Assembly (NCBI RefSeq): GCF_036784765.1 | Contig: NZ_CP136651.1 | Location: 806,001-870,000, forward strand | Length of the DNA: 64,000 bases | Direction: 5' to 3' | DNA from: Novosphingobium sp. ZN18A2 | Lineage (GTDB): Bacteria; Pseudomonadota; Alphaproteobacteria; Sphingomonadales; Sphingomonadaceae | In this document: positions 50,668 through 58,292 of the stretch, piece by piece | Layout of the letters: each line of letters starts with the position of its first letter | Position numbering within the stretch: position 1 is the stretch's first letter | Program-made: the position numbers and the translations under genes | Notes under the pieces: generated by a model | Databases searched by the model: none | Told to the model about the DNA's origin: nothing | What the model saw: only the letters and a program-made list of their open reading frames with translations

Positions 50668-50696
50668 GGGCCGCCCCGGCAAACCGGAGGCGGCCC
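50668..50696 (-). terminator. GC-rich hairpin between the small-ORF unit and ilvE
   Basis: GGGCCGCC (50668-50675) pairs with GGCGGCCC (50689-50696), and the stem extends inside through CCGG/CCGG with one bulged A around a CAAA loop. On the minus strand it follows the small ORF at 50760-50816 and is followed by TTCACATTT. It could end a short transcript or act as an attenuator before ilvE. Confidence 0.6.
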
Positions 50697-50759
50697 TTCG
50701 CATGGTCAGCGGCCGGAAGCGCCGCTCACGAAGCCTTTATCGCTTACTTGCCCGAAATT

Positions 50760-50816
50760 TCAGCGATAATGCTCCGCGCTGCGGGTTGCCGACCTCTCTG
50801 CTGAACCATGAGACAT
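50760..50816 (-). CDS. Candidate 18-residue small ORF with an exceptionally strong RBS
   Basis: On the minus strand AAAGGAGGTGATCC ends just before G-ATG (50816), giving the small peptide MSHGSAERSATRSAEHYR and a TGA at 50760. The Shine-Dalgarno core is at the optimal 7-nt distance. The matching plus-strand sequence (50818-50832) is identical to the 15-nt 3' tail of alphaproteobacterial 16S rRNA, so pairing would be nearly complete. An overlapping frame gives MVQQRGRQPAARSIIAEISG plus K (50744-50809) but at poor spacing. Whether either is translated is unknown. Confidence 0.4.
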   Translation of the reverse strand: MSHGSAERSATRSAEHYR

Positions 50817-50817
50817 C

Positions 50818-50832
50818 GGATCACCTCCTTTC
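50818..50832 (-). promoter_or_regulatory. Perfect 15-nt Shine-Dalgarno (16S rRNA tail complement)
   Basis: Read on the minus strand this is GAAAGGAGGTGATCC, complementary to the entire 3' end of 16S rRNA. On the plus strand it reads GGATCACCTCCTTTC. No other rRNA sequence surrounds it, so it is not an rRNA fragment. The rest of the 566-nt gap from 50488 to 51053 contains the hairpin at 50668-50696 and a T-rich run at 50955-50961. Confidence 0.7.
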
Positions 50833-51053
50833 GCGCTGTTAGAGCCAAAAGCACCGCTTTTTCAGGCGGCTGAGCCGAAAGGACCGCAGGTCCGTTCCGA
50901 CCTTGTCCCAAGTTGTGAATCATCGGAGTCGCAAGGACAAGACTTGCAATCAATTTTTTTCACGTCAGAATCAGTGCTTCGCGCCGGTTATCCACGGGCG
51001 CGTTTTTCATGGCATCGCTGAAAGCCGGGTCAAACGGTTTCCGGGCCACGGCC

Positions 51054-51608
51054 CTAGCGGCAGTCCTCTATCACGCGGTCGATCTCTTCCCACGCGGGGA
51101 CGATCAGCGTGTGAAGCCCGTTCACCTCTACGGCGATGCGTCCGCGGCTGAACGCCATTGCGTCGAGAGCGGGATCGCTGGCCGCGAACGTCGCGCGAAG
51201 CATGGGCAAGGCACCGGGCAACGGCACGGCATCCAGCGGGCGCACCATGCTGGTGGTGAGCAAGGTCATCGGCAGCGCGGCGGGCGCCGATCCCGCGCGA
51301 TCCAGCATCACCTGGCGGCGCGCCCGGTCGCAACGCAGCAGCAACAGCGGGTTCGATCCCGGTTCGCCATATGCGGCGACAGAGCCGGTGCCGTCCGGGC
51401 GATAGGACCAGTCCCCCGCGGTCAGCGGCGCATCGCGCCAGTCGACTTGCGGCGCGGGCGGCGGCGGAGGAGGCGCAGCGGTGCGGACAGGTTTGGGCGT
51501 GGGCGGCGGTGGAGGCGGCGGCGCGGGGCTTGAAACGCACCCCGCCACGAAAATGACCAGTCCCAGTGGCAAAAGCGCCCGAAACGTCAGCTTGCGGTTG
51601 ATCTCCAT
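51054..51608 (-). CDS. Proline-rich lipoprotein, function unknown
   Basis: A 184-residue probable lipoprotein. The signal LLPLGLVIFVAGC has a lipobox (VAGC), followed by two poly-proline runs (PAPPPPPPPTPKP and APPPPPPAPQ) before a globular part with DWSYRPDGTGSVAAYGE, LLRCDRARRQVMLDR and WEEIDRVIEDC. The globular part looks like a small beta-rich domain, perhaps an inhibitor or assembly factor; I cannot name it. Its start codon overlaps, on the other strand, an in-frame upstream ATG of tlyA. Confidence 0.75.
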   Translation of the reverse strand: MEINRKLTFRALLPLGLVIFVAGCVSSPAPPPPPPPTPKPVRTAAPPPPPPAPQVDWRDAPLTAGDWSYRPDGTGSVAAYGEPGSNPLLLLRCDRARRQVMLDRAGSAPAALPMTLLTTSMVRPLDAVPLPGALPMLRATFAASDPALDAMAFSRGRIAVEVNGLHTLIVPAWEEIDRVIEDCR

Positions 51609-51633
51609 GGCGCGGGTATGGAAGGAAGCCGGC

Positions 51634-52389
51634 GTGACCTCAAGCCCGCCCCGCAAATCGAAATCCCGCGTCGATCAGATGCTTGCAGAGCGCGGGCTTG
51701 CCGAAAGCCGCGCCCGCGCGCAGGCGCTGATCCTTGCGGGACTGGTGTTTTCGGGCGAAACGAAGATCGCCAAGGCGGGCCAACAGCTGGCGTCGGACGC
51801 GCCACTGGAGGTGCGCGGGCGCGATCACCCGTGGGTTTCGCGCGGCGGGATAAAGCTGGCGCACGCCATCGAACATTTCGGACTGGACCCGGCGGGCGTT
51901 ACCGCGATGGACATCGGTTCATCCACCGGGGGATTTACCGACGTTTTGCTCCAGAACGGGGCCGATCATGTCTTCGCGGTCGATTCGGGCACCAACCAGC
52001 TTGCGTGGAAGCTGCGGCAGGACCCGCGCGTGACGGTGCTGGAAAAGACCAGCGCCCGCATCCTGACGTCCGCGTTGATTGACCGGCCAGCCACGTGGGT
52101 GGTTTGCGATGCCAGCTTCATCGGGCTGGCAAAGGTTCTGGAAGTGCCGCTGGCGCTTGCCGCGCGGCCAACGCGGCTGGTTGCCCTGATCAAGCCGCAG
52201 TTCGAGGTGGGGAAACAGGAAGTCGGCAAGGGCGGCGTGGTGCGCGATCCGGCGCTTCACGAACGCGTTTGCGGTGAAGTGCGCCACTGGCTGGAAGGCG
52301 AAGGGTGGACGGTGCAGGGTATCGAGAAAAGCCCGATAACCGGGCCGGAAGGCAATGTGGAATTCCTGATATCGGCCATGCGCGAATGA
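51634..52389 (+). CDS. tlyA: TlyA-type 16S/23S rRNA 2'-O-methyltransferase
   Basis: A 251-residue TlyA-family protein: an N-terminal S4 RNA-binding domain (SRVDQMLAERGLAESRARAQ) and an FtsJ-like methyltransferase domain with MDIGSSTGGFTDVLLQNGA and CDASFIGLAKVLEVPL. TlyA methylates 2'-hydroxyls of 16S C1409 and 23S C1920 in mycobacteria, which affects capreomycin sensitivity. GTG 51634 with GGAAGG upstream is the likely start; an in-frame ATG at 51607 overlaps the lipoprotein start on the opposite strand. Confidence 0.88.
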   Translation: MTSSPPRKSKSRVDQMLAERGLAESRARAQALILAGLVFSGETKIAKAGQQLASDAPLEVRGRDHPWVSRGGIKLAHAIEHFGLDPAGVTAMDIGSSTGGFTDVLLQNGADHVFAVDSGTNQLAWKLRQDPRVTVLEKTSARILTSALIDRPATWVVCDASFIGLAKVLEVPLALAARPTRLVALIKPQFEVGKQEVGKGGVVRDPALHERVCGEVRHWLEGEGWTVQGIEKSPITGPEGNVEFLISAMRE

Positions 52390-52544
52390 CCCTTGGCGGG
52401 GTCTGCCAAGGCCATATCGCCCGTTTGCAACGAAGCCGGTCCTGATTTGGCACGCTGAAGTGCTGTCCACACGTTGCCAGCACGCCCAAGCCTCGCCAAT
52501 ATTCGTGGCGAATCGGCCCGGAACGGGCGCAAGCATCGGAACCC

Positions 52545-53099
52545 ATGCAGCTTCTTGCCTCGCCCGCCCAGCTTCGAGCCAGCCTGCTGCGCTGGTCGCT
52601 GTTTATCGTTCCCGTCGTTCTGGGACTGGGTTTCCTTTCCGGAATGCTTTCCGGCAGCGGTCCGCGCAATCCCTGGTTCGCGGGGCTGGCCATGCCGTCT
52701 ATCTATCCGCCGCCGATTGCGTTCCCCGTGGTCTGGACGCTGCTTTACCTGCTGATGGGCATCGCGCTTGCCATGGTGTTGAGCGCGCGCGGGGCAAGCG
52801 GGCGCGAGGCCGCATTTGCCGTATTCGCCGCGCAGTTCATCCTCAACCTTGCTTGGTCGCCCGTGTTCTTCGCGTTGCACAAGGTCACGCTGGCCTTCGG
52901 CATCATCGTGGCGCTGGCCGTTCTGGTCGCGGCGACGATGGCCGTGTTCGCGCGGATCCGTCCGCTGGCGGCCTGGCTTTTGGCGCCCTATCTGGCATGG
53001 GTCTGTTTCGCGGCGGTGCTGAACTGGCAGATCCACCAGTTGAATCCGGGTGCGGATGTGCAACAGGAATCGGGCGCCGCTGTGCGCATGGACCTGTGA
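52545..53099 (+). CDS. tspO: TspO/MBR family membrane protein
   Basis: A 184-residue TspO-family protein with five hydrophobic helices (LFIVPVVLGLGFLSGML, FPVVWTLLYLLMGIALAMV, AAFAVFAAQFILNLAWSPVF, TLAFGIIVALAVLVAATMAV and LAAWLLAPYLAWVCFAAVL). Family signatures WFAGLAMPSIYPPPIAFP and AVLNWQIHQLN are present. TspO binds porphyrins and cholesterol-like ligands and tunes stress and pigment responses. It has a long N-terminal extension of about 15 residues. Gene neighbours give no hint of tetrapyrrole synthesis here. Confidence 0.9.
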   Translation: MQLLASPAQLRASLLRWSLFIVPVVLGLGFLSGMLSGSGPRNPWFAGLAMPSIYPPPIAFPVVWTLLYLLMGIALAMVLSARGASGREAAFAVFAAQFILNLAWSPVFFALHKVTLAFGIIVALAVLVAATMAVFARIRPLAAWLLAPYLAWVCFAAVLNWQIHQLNPGADVQQESGAAVRMDL

Positions 53100-53181
53100 T
53101 CCCCTTGCAGGCAAACGCCGCAGGGGCCATCTAGCGCCTGACCGTTCCAGACTTCACGTTCCATTCAAGGCCAGAATTGCG

Positions 53182-53472
53182 ATGCAAAGCGAAAACCCCG
53201 TGATCTCCGACTTCGTGAAGCTGCTTAACAGCGCGGCTGGCACCATTGCCGGCATGGGCCGCGAAGCGGGCGAAAGCGCGCGTGAGCGCATGCGCGAGGC
53301 GCTGGGCGGCGTGGACTTCGTGAGCCGCGAGGAATTCGAGGCGGTCAAGGACATGGCCGTGGCCGCGCGCGAAGAAGCCGATGCCCTGAAGGAACGCATT
53401 GCCGCGCTCGAATCCGCGCTCCAGGCGAAGGGCGGCAAGGCCGCCGGCACCACGCGCAAGTCTGGAAGCTGA
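53182..53472 (+). CDS. ubiK: Ubiquinone biosynthesis accessory factor UbiK
   Basis: A 96-residue UbiK/BMFP protein: an N-terminal amphipathic part (PVISDFVKLLNSAAGTIAGM) and a C-terminal coiled coil (SREEFEAVKDMAVAAREEAD through LKERIAALESAL). UbiK binds UbiJ and helps ubiquinone assembly under aerobic conditions. ATG 53182 starts MQSENPV, as in relatives. It ends just before a long inverted repeat. Confidence 0.85.
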   Translation: MQSENPVISDFVKLLNSAAGTIAGMGREAGESARERMREALGGVDFVSREEFEAVKDMAVAAREEADALKERIAALESALQAKGGKAAGTTRKSGS

Positions 53473-53480
53473 GCTTCAGC

Positions 53481-53555
53481 CTAGTGGATTGATTTTGACA
53501 TTTGCTTCCCCCCAGCCGGATAGTGAGGTTGCAAATGTCAGAATCGGACCATTAG
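53481..53555. repeat. 75-bp imperfect palindrome between ubiK and the histidine kinase
   Basis: TGACATTTGC (53496-53505) pairs exactly with GCAAATGTCA (53531-53540); the flanks (CTAGTGG... and ...CCATTAG) extend the match to 25 bp with five mismatches. The right end covers the kinase stop codon. Located between convergent genes, it can work as a bidirectional terminator, but the conserved outer flanks suggest a dispersed repeat family. Confidence 0.8.
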
Positions 53556-54910
53556 TTTTCGTCGCTGGCGATTGCCGCGGTATCGCATTCCAGTTTCCAG
53601 GCGAAGCCGCCCGGACTGAAATCGAGCGTCACGTCCGCACGAAGCGATCTGGCCGGCACGTCGCGGATCAGCGTCGTGCCGAAACCCGCGCGCTCAGGCT
53701 CCCGCGCCGCCGGACCGCCGCTTTCACGCCAGCCTATCGTGAATCGCCCGTCCGCCACGGACCACCGGATGGCGATGTGTCCGCCGGCTTCGGCCAGCGC
53801 GCCGTATTTCAGCGCGTTGGTCGCCATTTCGTGTAGCGCCATGCCCAGCGTTTCGGCTGCGCGCGGCGACAGCTTGAACACCGGCCCGTCGATCTCGACC
53901 TGCCTCAGCGCCGACTGGCCCAGGAACGCGAGTTGCGCCTCTACCAGTTCCCCGACCGGGATCGCCTTCCATCCGCGCCGCGTCAGTAGGTCCTGGTTCG
54001 CGGCAAGGCTGGTCAGTCTCTGTTCGAACCGGCCCACGAAATCGCCATCGCCGGTTGCGGACCTGCGCAGAAGCGACTGGACGACGGCCAGCATGTTCTT
54101 CGACCTGTGGTTGACCTCCATCAGCAGGAGACGGATCTGTTCTTCCTTGTCGCGCAGGTCGGTGATGTCGGTGTTGGTGCCGAACCAGCTGCAGATATTC
54201 CCCGATTCGTCGCGGATCGGCATCGCGCGCGAGAGGAACCAGCGATATTCGCCATCGGCGCCGCGTAACGGAAAGGTGTCTTCCCACGGCTCGCCGGTGT
54301 CCCACGAATGCTGGATGCGGGTGACCACGCGATCGACGTGATCGGGATGGTGGACCGTTTTCCAGCCCCATCCTTCCATGTCTTCCAGCGTCGTGCCGGT
54401 AAAATCGTGCCAGCGCTTGTTGTACCAGAAGATCCAGCCCTTGCTGTCTGCGATCCATGCCAGCTGGCTCATGTTGTCTGCCAGCACGCGAAAGCGGTGC
54501 TCTGCTTCCATGGCGGCTTCCTGCTGGTCCAGGATCGGCCCGGCATCGCGCAGGATCGTGCTCGCCGCGACGATGCGGCCCTCATCGTCGAGGATCGGCG
54601 AAACGGTGATCGATACGCGCACGATCGAACCGTCCTTGTGCAACCGTTCCGTCAGGAAGGCGTCCACGCGCTGTCCGGACAGCACCTTGGCGATTACTTC
54701 GTCTTCCTCGCCCTGCCGGTCGGACGGGATCAGCCTGCGGATAGACTGGCCAACCATCTCGCCGGGCTCGTATCCGAAGATTTTCCGCGCGCCGCTGTTC
54801 CAGGTGATGATCGTTCCGTCGAGCCGCTTGGAAATGATGGCGTCGTCACTGCTCTCCACCAGAGCGGCAAGGTGTGCCGCTGCGTCCGGCGGCGTCAAGG
54901 TCGATGTCAT
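53552..54910 (-). CDS. PAS-PAS-HWE/HisKA_2 sensor histidine kinase
   Basis: A 452-residue soluble sensor kinase. Two PAS domains lie at about 10-125 (SDDAIISKRLDGTIITWNSG) and 140-260 (MSQLAWIADSKGWIFWYNKR, ending in a PAC-like ...TNTDITDLRDKEEQI). The phosphoacceptor helix holds NHRSKNMLAVVQSLLRR and the ATP domain includes LHEMATNALKYGAL and GFGTTLIRDV, as in HWE/HisKA_2 kinases of alphaproteobacteria. No transmembrane segment is seen, so the signal is probably cytoplasmic (light, oxygen or redox are typical). No response regulator or anti-sigma partner is adjacent. Confidence 0.85.
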   Translation of the reverse strand: MTSTLTPPDAAAHLAALVESSDDAIISKRLDGTIITWNSGARKIFGYEPGEMVGQSIRRLIPSDRQGEEDEVIAKVLSGQRVDAFLTERLHKDGSIVRVSITVSPILDDEGRIVAASTILRDAGPILDQQEAAMEAEHRFRVLADNMSQLAWIADSKGWIFWYNKRWHDFTGTTLEDMEGWGWKTVHHPDHVDRVVTRIQHSWDTGEPWEDTFPLRGADGEYRWFLSRAMPIRDESGNICSWFGTNTDITDLRDKEEQIRLLLMEVNHRSKNMLAVVQSLLRRSATGDGDFVGRFEQRLTSLAANQDLLTRRGWKAIPVGELVEAQLAFLGQSALRQVEIDGPVFKLSPRAAETLGMALHEMATNALKYGALAEAGGHIAIRWSVADGRFTIGWRESGGPAAREPERAGFGTTLIRDVPARSLRADVTLDFSPGGFAWKLECDTAAIASDEN

Positions 54911-54987
54911 TCATCCACTATGGGCAGGACCGGCGGGGAAAAGCAAAGGTTCGTTTGCGCCCGCCGGGTCAGTTTGGTCCGGGCCAA

Positions 54988-55488
54988 TCAGGGCGCGGCC
55001 TTCACCGGCACCTGTCCGTTCCACGCCCAGCCGTTGATCAGCCACGTGCCTGACGCTTTCGACAGCGTGCAGGTCATCGTCGCATCTTCGTGCATGGCCA
55101 CGCCCTTTTCCACGTAGTCATAGGTGACCGGGAGGACGACATAGGCGGTCTTGCCGTCGGACTGCACGCGCAGCGGATCGCCCAGTGTCACTTTCGCGCC
55201 GGTGATGCCCCTATCCTGAGCATCCATGTCCCATTCGTTCATCCAGTCGGCGATCGCGGTCTTCCCCTGCCACACGTGCGGCGCGAATTCGTCGATGACC
55301 ACCGAACCGTCGGGACTGACCGCCTGTAAGGCGGTGTTGGCACTCCCGGCGTTGAAGCCGTCGGTAAACTGGTGGATCGGTTTCAGGATCGCCGCGTCGC
55401 TCGATCCGGCCAGTGCCGGCCCCGGAATGGCGAACGCCGGAATGCAGCATACGAACGCGGCTGCCGCCGCCCGTGCAAAGGCCTTCAT
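54988..55488 (-). CDS. Secreted SnoaL/NTF2-like protein
   Basis: A 166-residue protein with a Sec signal peptide (residues 1-27, AFAIPGPALAG) and an NTF2/SnoaL-like fold: IHQFTDGFNAGSANTALQAV, SVVIDEFAPHVWQGKTAIAD, VTLGDPLRVQSDGKTAYVVL and TCTLSKASGTWLINGWAW. Such proteins bind small ligands or act as adaptors; no specific function is indicated. ATG 55488 is used. Confidence 0.8.
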   Translation of the reverse strand: MKAFARAAAAAFVCCIPAFAIPGPALAGSSDAAILKPIHQFTDGFNAGSANTALQAVSPDGSVVIDEFAPHVWQGKTAIADWMNEWDMDAQDRGITGAKVTLGDPLRVQSDGKTAYVVLPVTYDYVEKGVAMHEDATMTCTLSKASGTWLINGWAWNGQVPVKAAP

Positions 55489-55631
55489 CGCAAGACTCCC
55501 CCAACTCGTGAAATCACGATGCGACCTGGACGGGAGATTGCGCCTGAAGTGCGCACCTGTCACGCGCGATCATGCCTTGCGAATCAATCGCTTGCCACAA
55601 GCGAACCAGCGACTCGGCAGGTGCTTTCGCG

Positions 55632-56840
55632 TCAGAGCCCGGCGGCGGTGAGCGCCCGGTCGAGGTCCTCGATCAGATCGTCTGGATCTTCCAGCCCCAC
55701 GTTCAGGCGAAGCATTCCTTCCGGAACGCCCATGTCCTCGCGCGCTTCCGCGCCGACCGAATGGTGCGTGGTAGAGGCCGGGTGGCACATCAGCGACCGC
55801 GAATCGCCGATGTTGTTCGAAATGTCGATCAGTTCCAGCCCGTCGAGCAGGGCATGCGCCTGTTCGCGTCCGCCATCCAGCACGATGGAGAAGATCGGGC
55901 CGCAATCCTTCATCTGCTTCATCGCCAGCGCGTGCTGCGGGTGGCTTTCAAGGCCGGGGTGCAGCATCTTCGGTACGCGGCCTTCAAGGAAACGGCCGAC
56001 CGTCATCGCGTTTTCGCTCTGGCGCCGGATGCGAAGGTCCAGTGTTTCCATGCCTTTCAGCACCACCCATGCGTTGAAGGGCGAAAGGTTCGGGCCGGTA
56101 TTGCGCTGGAATGGCAGCAGCTTGTTGTTGATGAAATCTTCCGATCCGCAGACGGCGCCCGCCAGCACGCGGCCCTGGCCGTCCATCATCTTGGTGGCCG
56201 AATAGGCGACAACGTCGGCGCCGAAGTCCATCGGGCGTTGCAGCGCGCTGGTGGCGAAGGCGTTGTCCACCACCGTGGTGATCGCTTCCTGCTTGGCGAT
56301 TGCGCAAACGCGCTCAAGGTCCACGATGTCGAGTGTGGGATTGGCCGGCGTTTCGAAGAAGAACACCTTGGTGTTCGGCTTGATCGCGCGGTCCCACGCG
56401 TCAACGTCGCGCGAATCGACAACGGTGCCTTCGATTCCGAAACGCGGCAGCAGGTTGTCGACCAGCCAGCGGCACGAACCGAACGCGGCCTTTGCCGCGA
56501 CAACGTGATCGCCCGCCGAAAGCTGGCAGAGCAGGGCCGCCGTCATCGCCGCCATGCCCGATGCCTGCACGCGGCAGGCCGGCGCGCCTTCCAGCAAGGC
56601 GATGCGTTCTTCCAGCATCTGCACGGTCGGGTTTTGCAGGCGCGAATAGGTCATGCCCTGTTCTTCGCCCGCGAAGCGCGCGGCCACCGATGCCGCATCG
56701 TCATAGGAATAGCCGGAGGTCATGAAGATGGCCTCGCTGGTCTCTCCCATGTCGGACCGCCATGTGCCGCCGCGGATCGCGCGGGTTGCGGGGCGCCACT
56801 TGGCGGTGATCGAACGGTCCTGGCCGGCAGTCTTCTTCAT
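55632..56840 (-). CDS. metZ: O-succinylhomoserine sulfhydrylase
   Basis: A 402-residue Cys/Met metabolism PLP enzyme. The cofactor Lys is in AYSATKMMDGQGRVLAG; EEQGMTYSRLQNPTVQMLEER, MTSGYSYDDAASVAARF and SLMCHPASTTHHSV are family hallmarks. MetZ joins O-succinylhomoserine with sulfide to homocysteine. ATG 56840 (MKKTAGQDRS) is the start; an in-frame upstream extension is intergenic. It diverges from the mannosyltransferase gene with 89 nt between. I looked for and did not find a convincing SAM riboswitch in that gap. Confidence 0.9.
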   Translation of the reverse strand: MKKTAGQDRSITAKWRPATRAIRGGTWRSDMGETSEAIFMTSGYSYDDAASVAARFAGEEQGMTYSRLQNPTVQMLEERIALLEGAPACRVQASGMAAMTAALLCQLSAGDHVVAAKAAFGSCRWLVDNLLPRFGIEGTVVDSRDVDAWDRAIKPNTKVFFFETPANPTLDIVDLERVCAIAKQEAITTVVDNAFATSALQRPMDFGADVVAYSATKMMDGQGRVLAGAVCGSEDFINNKLLPFQRNTGPNLSPFNAWVVLKGMETLDLRIRRQSENAMTVGRFLEGRVPKMLHPGLESHPQHALAMKQMKDCGPIFSIVLDGGREQAHALLDGLELIDISNNIGDSRSLMCHPASTTHHSVGAEAREDMGVPEGMLRLNVGLEDPDDLIEDLDRALTAAGL

Positions 56841-56929
56841 GGGCTGCGCTCTATGCGCGCCGGCGGGCAGGCGCAAGCGAGATGGGGCGTTGCGCGGTTT
56901 GGGACGAGGTCCTAAAGGACGGCGCGTTG

Positions 56930-58231
56930 ATGATCGAGCGCCCCGCCTTTGCACACCGGCCCGTTCCGCTCGAACGCGACCCGCTCGGCTGGGTTCTGCT
57001 GATTGTCGCGGTTTTCTTCCTCGTCACGCTGAACCGGCTCGGCACCCCGTCGATGCCGATGTTCGACGAAATCCACTACCTTCCCGCGGCGCGGCGGCTG
57101 ATCGACCTGACCAGCCGGCTCAATCCCGAACATCCGCTGGTAGGCAAGGAATTCATGGCGCTGGGCATGGTGCTGGCGGGTGACAATTCGTGGGGCTGGC
57201 GCCTGCCCAGCGCGATCCTTGGCGCGATCGGCCTGTTCGGGGCGACGCGCGCGGTGTGGTGGGCCAGCCGGTCGCGCATGGCGACGATCCTGTTCGGCAT
57301 CCTGTTCGCCACCAACTTCGTCTGGTTCATGATCGCGCGCATCGCGATGCTGGACATGGCGATGGGGGCCTTTTTTGCGCTGGCGGTATGGCAATGGGTG
57401 CTCGCGTGGCAGGATTCCGCGAAAGGGCGCAGGCACCTGGTGCTGACCGGCCTTTTCATGGGGCTTTCGCTGGGTGCAAAGTGGAATGCGGCGCCGCTGA
57501 TGATTATTCCCGGCCTGCTGTTCGCGTGGGACCGTCTGATGGCGCTGAAAGGGCGGCGCGTCCATGTCCTGTGGGCGCGCAATGCGGGGCCAGTGCCCGG
57601 CGTTTCGCTGATGGAGGCATTCGTCTGGCTCGGCCTGTTCCCGGTGCTGGTCTATTTCGCGACCTTCGCGCCCGCCTTTTTCTATGCGCAGGACCCGCTG
57701 ACGCTGCGAAAGCTGGTGCCGTTCCAGCAATACATGCTGCAATTGCAGGACAGCGTGGTGAAGCCGCACACCTATATGAGCCGGTGGTGGCAATGGATGT
57801 TCAACATCCGCCCGATCTGGTTCCTCTATGAAAACGTGGACGGCGCGCAGCGTGGCGTTCTTATGGTGGGCAATCCCTTCACGATGCTGGCCGTGCTGCC
57901 CGCGCTGGTGCTGTGCCTGTGGGGCGGGCTGCGCGGCAATCGCCTGAAGCTGGGGCTGGTGCTGCTCTATGCGTTCGCGGTGGGTTTCTGGGCGCTCAAC
58001 GGCAAGCCGGTGCAATTCTATTACCACTACATGCTCGCCGCCGGTTTCGCGATCGCCGCGCTGGCCGTGGTGCTGGGCGAATGGTGGGAAAAGGGTGTCC
58101 GCTGGCCGGGCTGGGCTTCGCTTGCGCTGGCGATCGGCATGTTTGCATGGTTCTATCCGATCCTTTCGGCTGGCGCGCTGCCTGCCAAGGACAGTTTCGC
58201 GACCTATACCTGGCTCCATTCGTGGCGCTGA
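56930..58231 (+). CDS. GT39-type (PMT-like) polyprenol-phosphate mannosyltransferase
   Basis: A 433-residue multi-spanning membrane glycosyltransferase. The Asp-Glu motif MFDEIHYLPAARR (Asp46, Glu47) and NPEHPLVGKE (66-74) are characteristic of PMT family proteins, which transfer mannose from polyprenyl phosphate to proteins or other acceptors. About ten hydrophobic segments follow (for example NFVWFMIARIAMLDMAMGAF). ATG 56930 with AAAGGA upstream is chosen; the gene precedes an MFS gene by 61 nt. Confidence 0.82.
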   Translation: MIERPAFAHRPVPLERDPLGWVLLIVAVFFLVTLNRLGTPSMPMFDEIHYLPAARRLIDLTSRLNPEHPLVGKEFMALGMVLAGDNSWGWRLPSAILGAIGLFGATRAVWWASRSRMATILFGILFATNFVWFMIARIAMLDMAMGAFFALAVWQWVLAWQDSAKGRRHLVLTGLFMGLSLGAKWNAAPLMIIPGLLFAWDRLMALKGRRVHVLWARNAGPVPGVSLMEAFVWLGLFPVLVYFATFAPAFFYAQDPLTLRKLVPFQQYMLQLQDSVVKPHTYMSRWWQWMFNIRPIWFLYENVDGAQRGVLMVGNPFTMLAVLPALVLCLWGGLRGNRLKLGLVLLYAFAVGFWALNGKPVQFYYHYMLAAGFAIAALAVVLGEWWEKGVRWPGWASLALAIGMFAWFYPILSAGALPAKDSFATYTWLHSWR

Positions 58232-58292
58232 CGCGACCGGATTGGATGCGATTGCGTTGAAAACAGGCGGTTAAGCGGTTAGTCGAACCGGC

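Noticed and set aside
50818..50832. Possible 16S rRNA gene fragment
   Set aside because: Only the 15-nt tail matches; the upstream 16S sequence (helix 45 region) is absent. A long Shine-Dalgarno on the minus strand explains it better.
56841..56929. SAM-type riboswitch upstream of metZ
   Set aside because: I could not place conserved SAM-II or SAM-V core bases or a pseudoknot in the 89-nt gap; a covariance search would be needed to support it.
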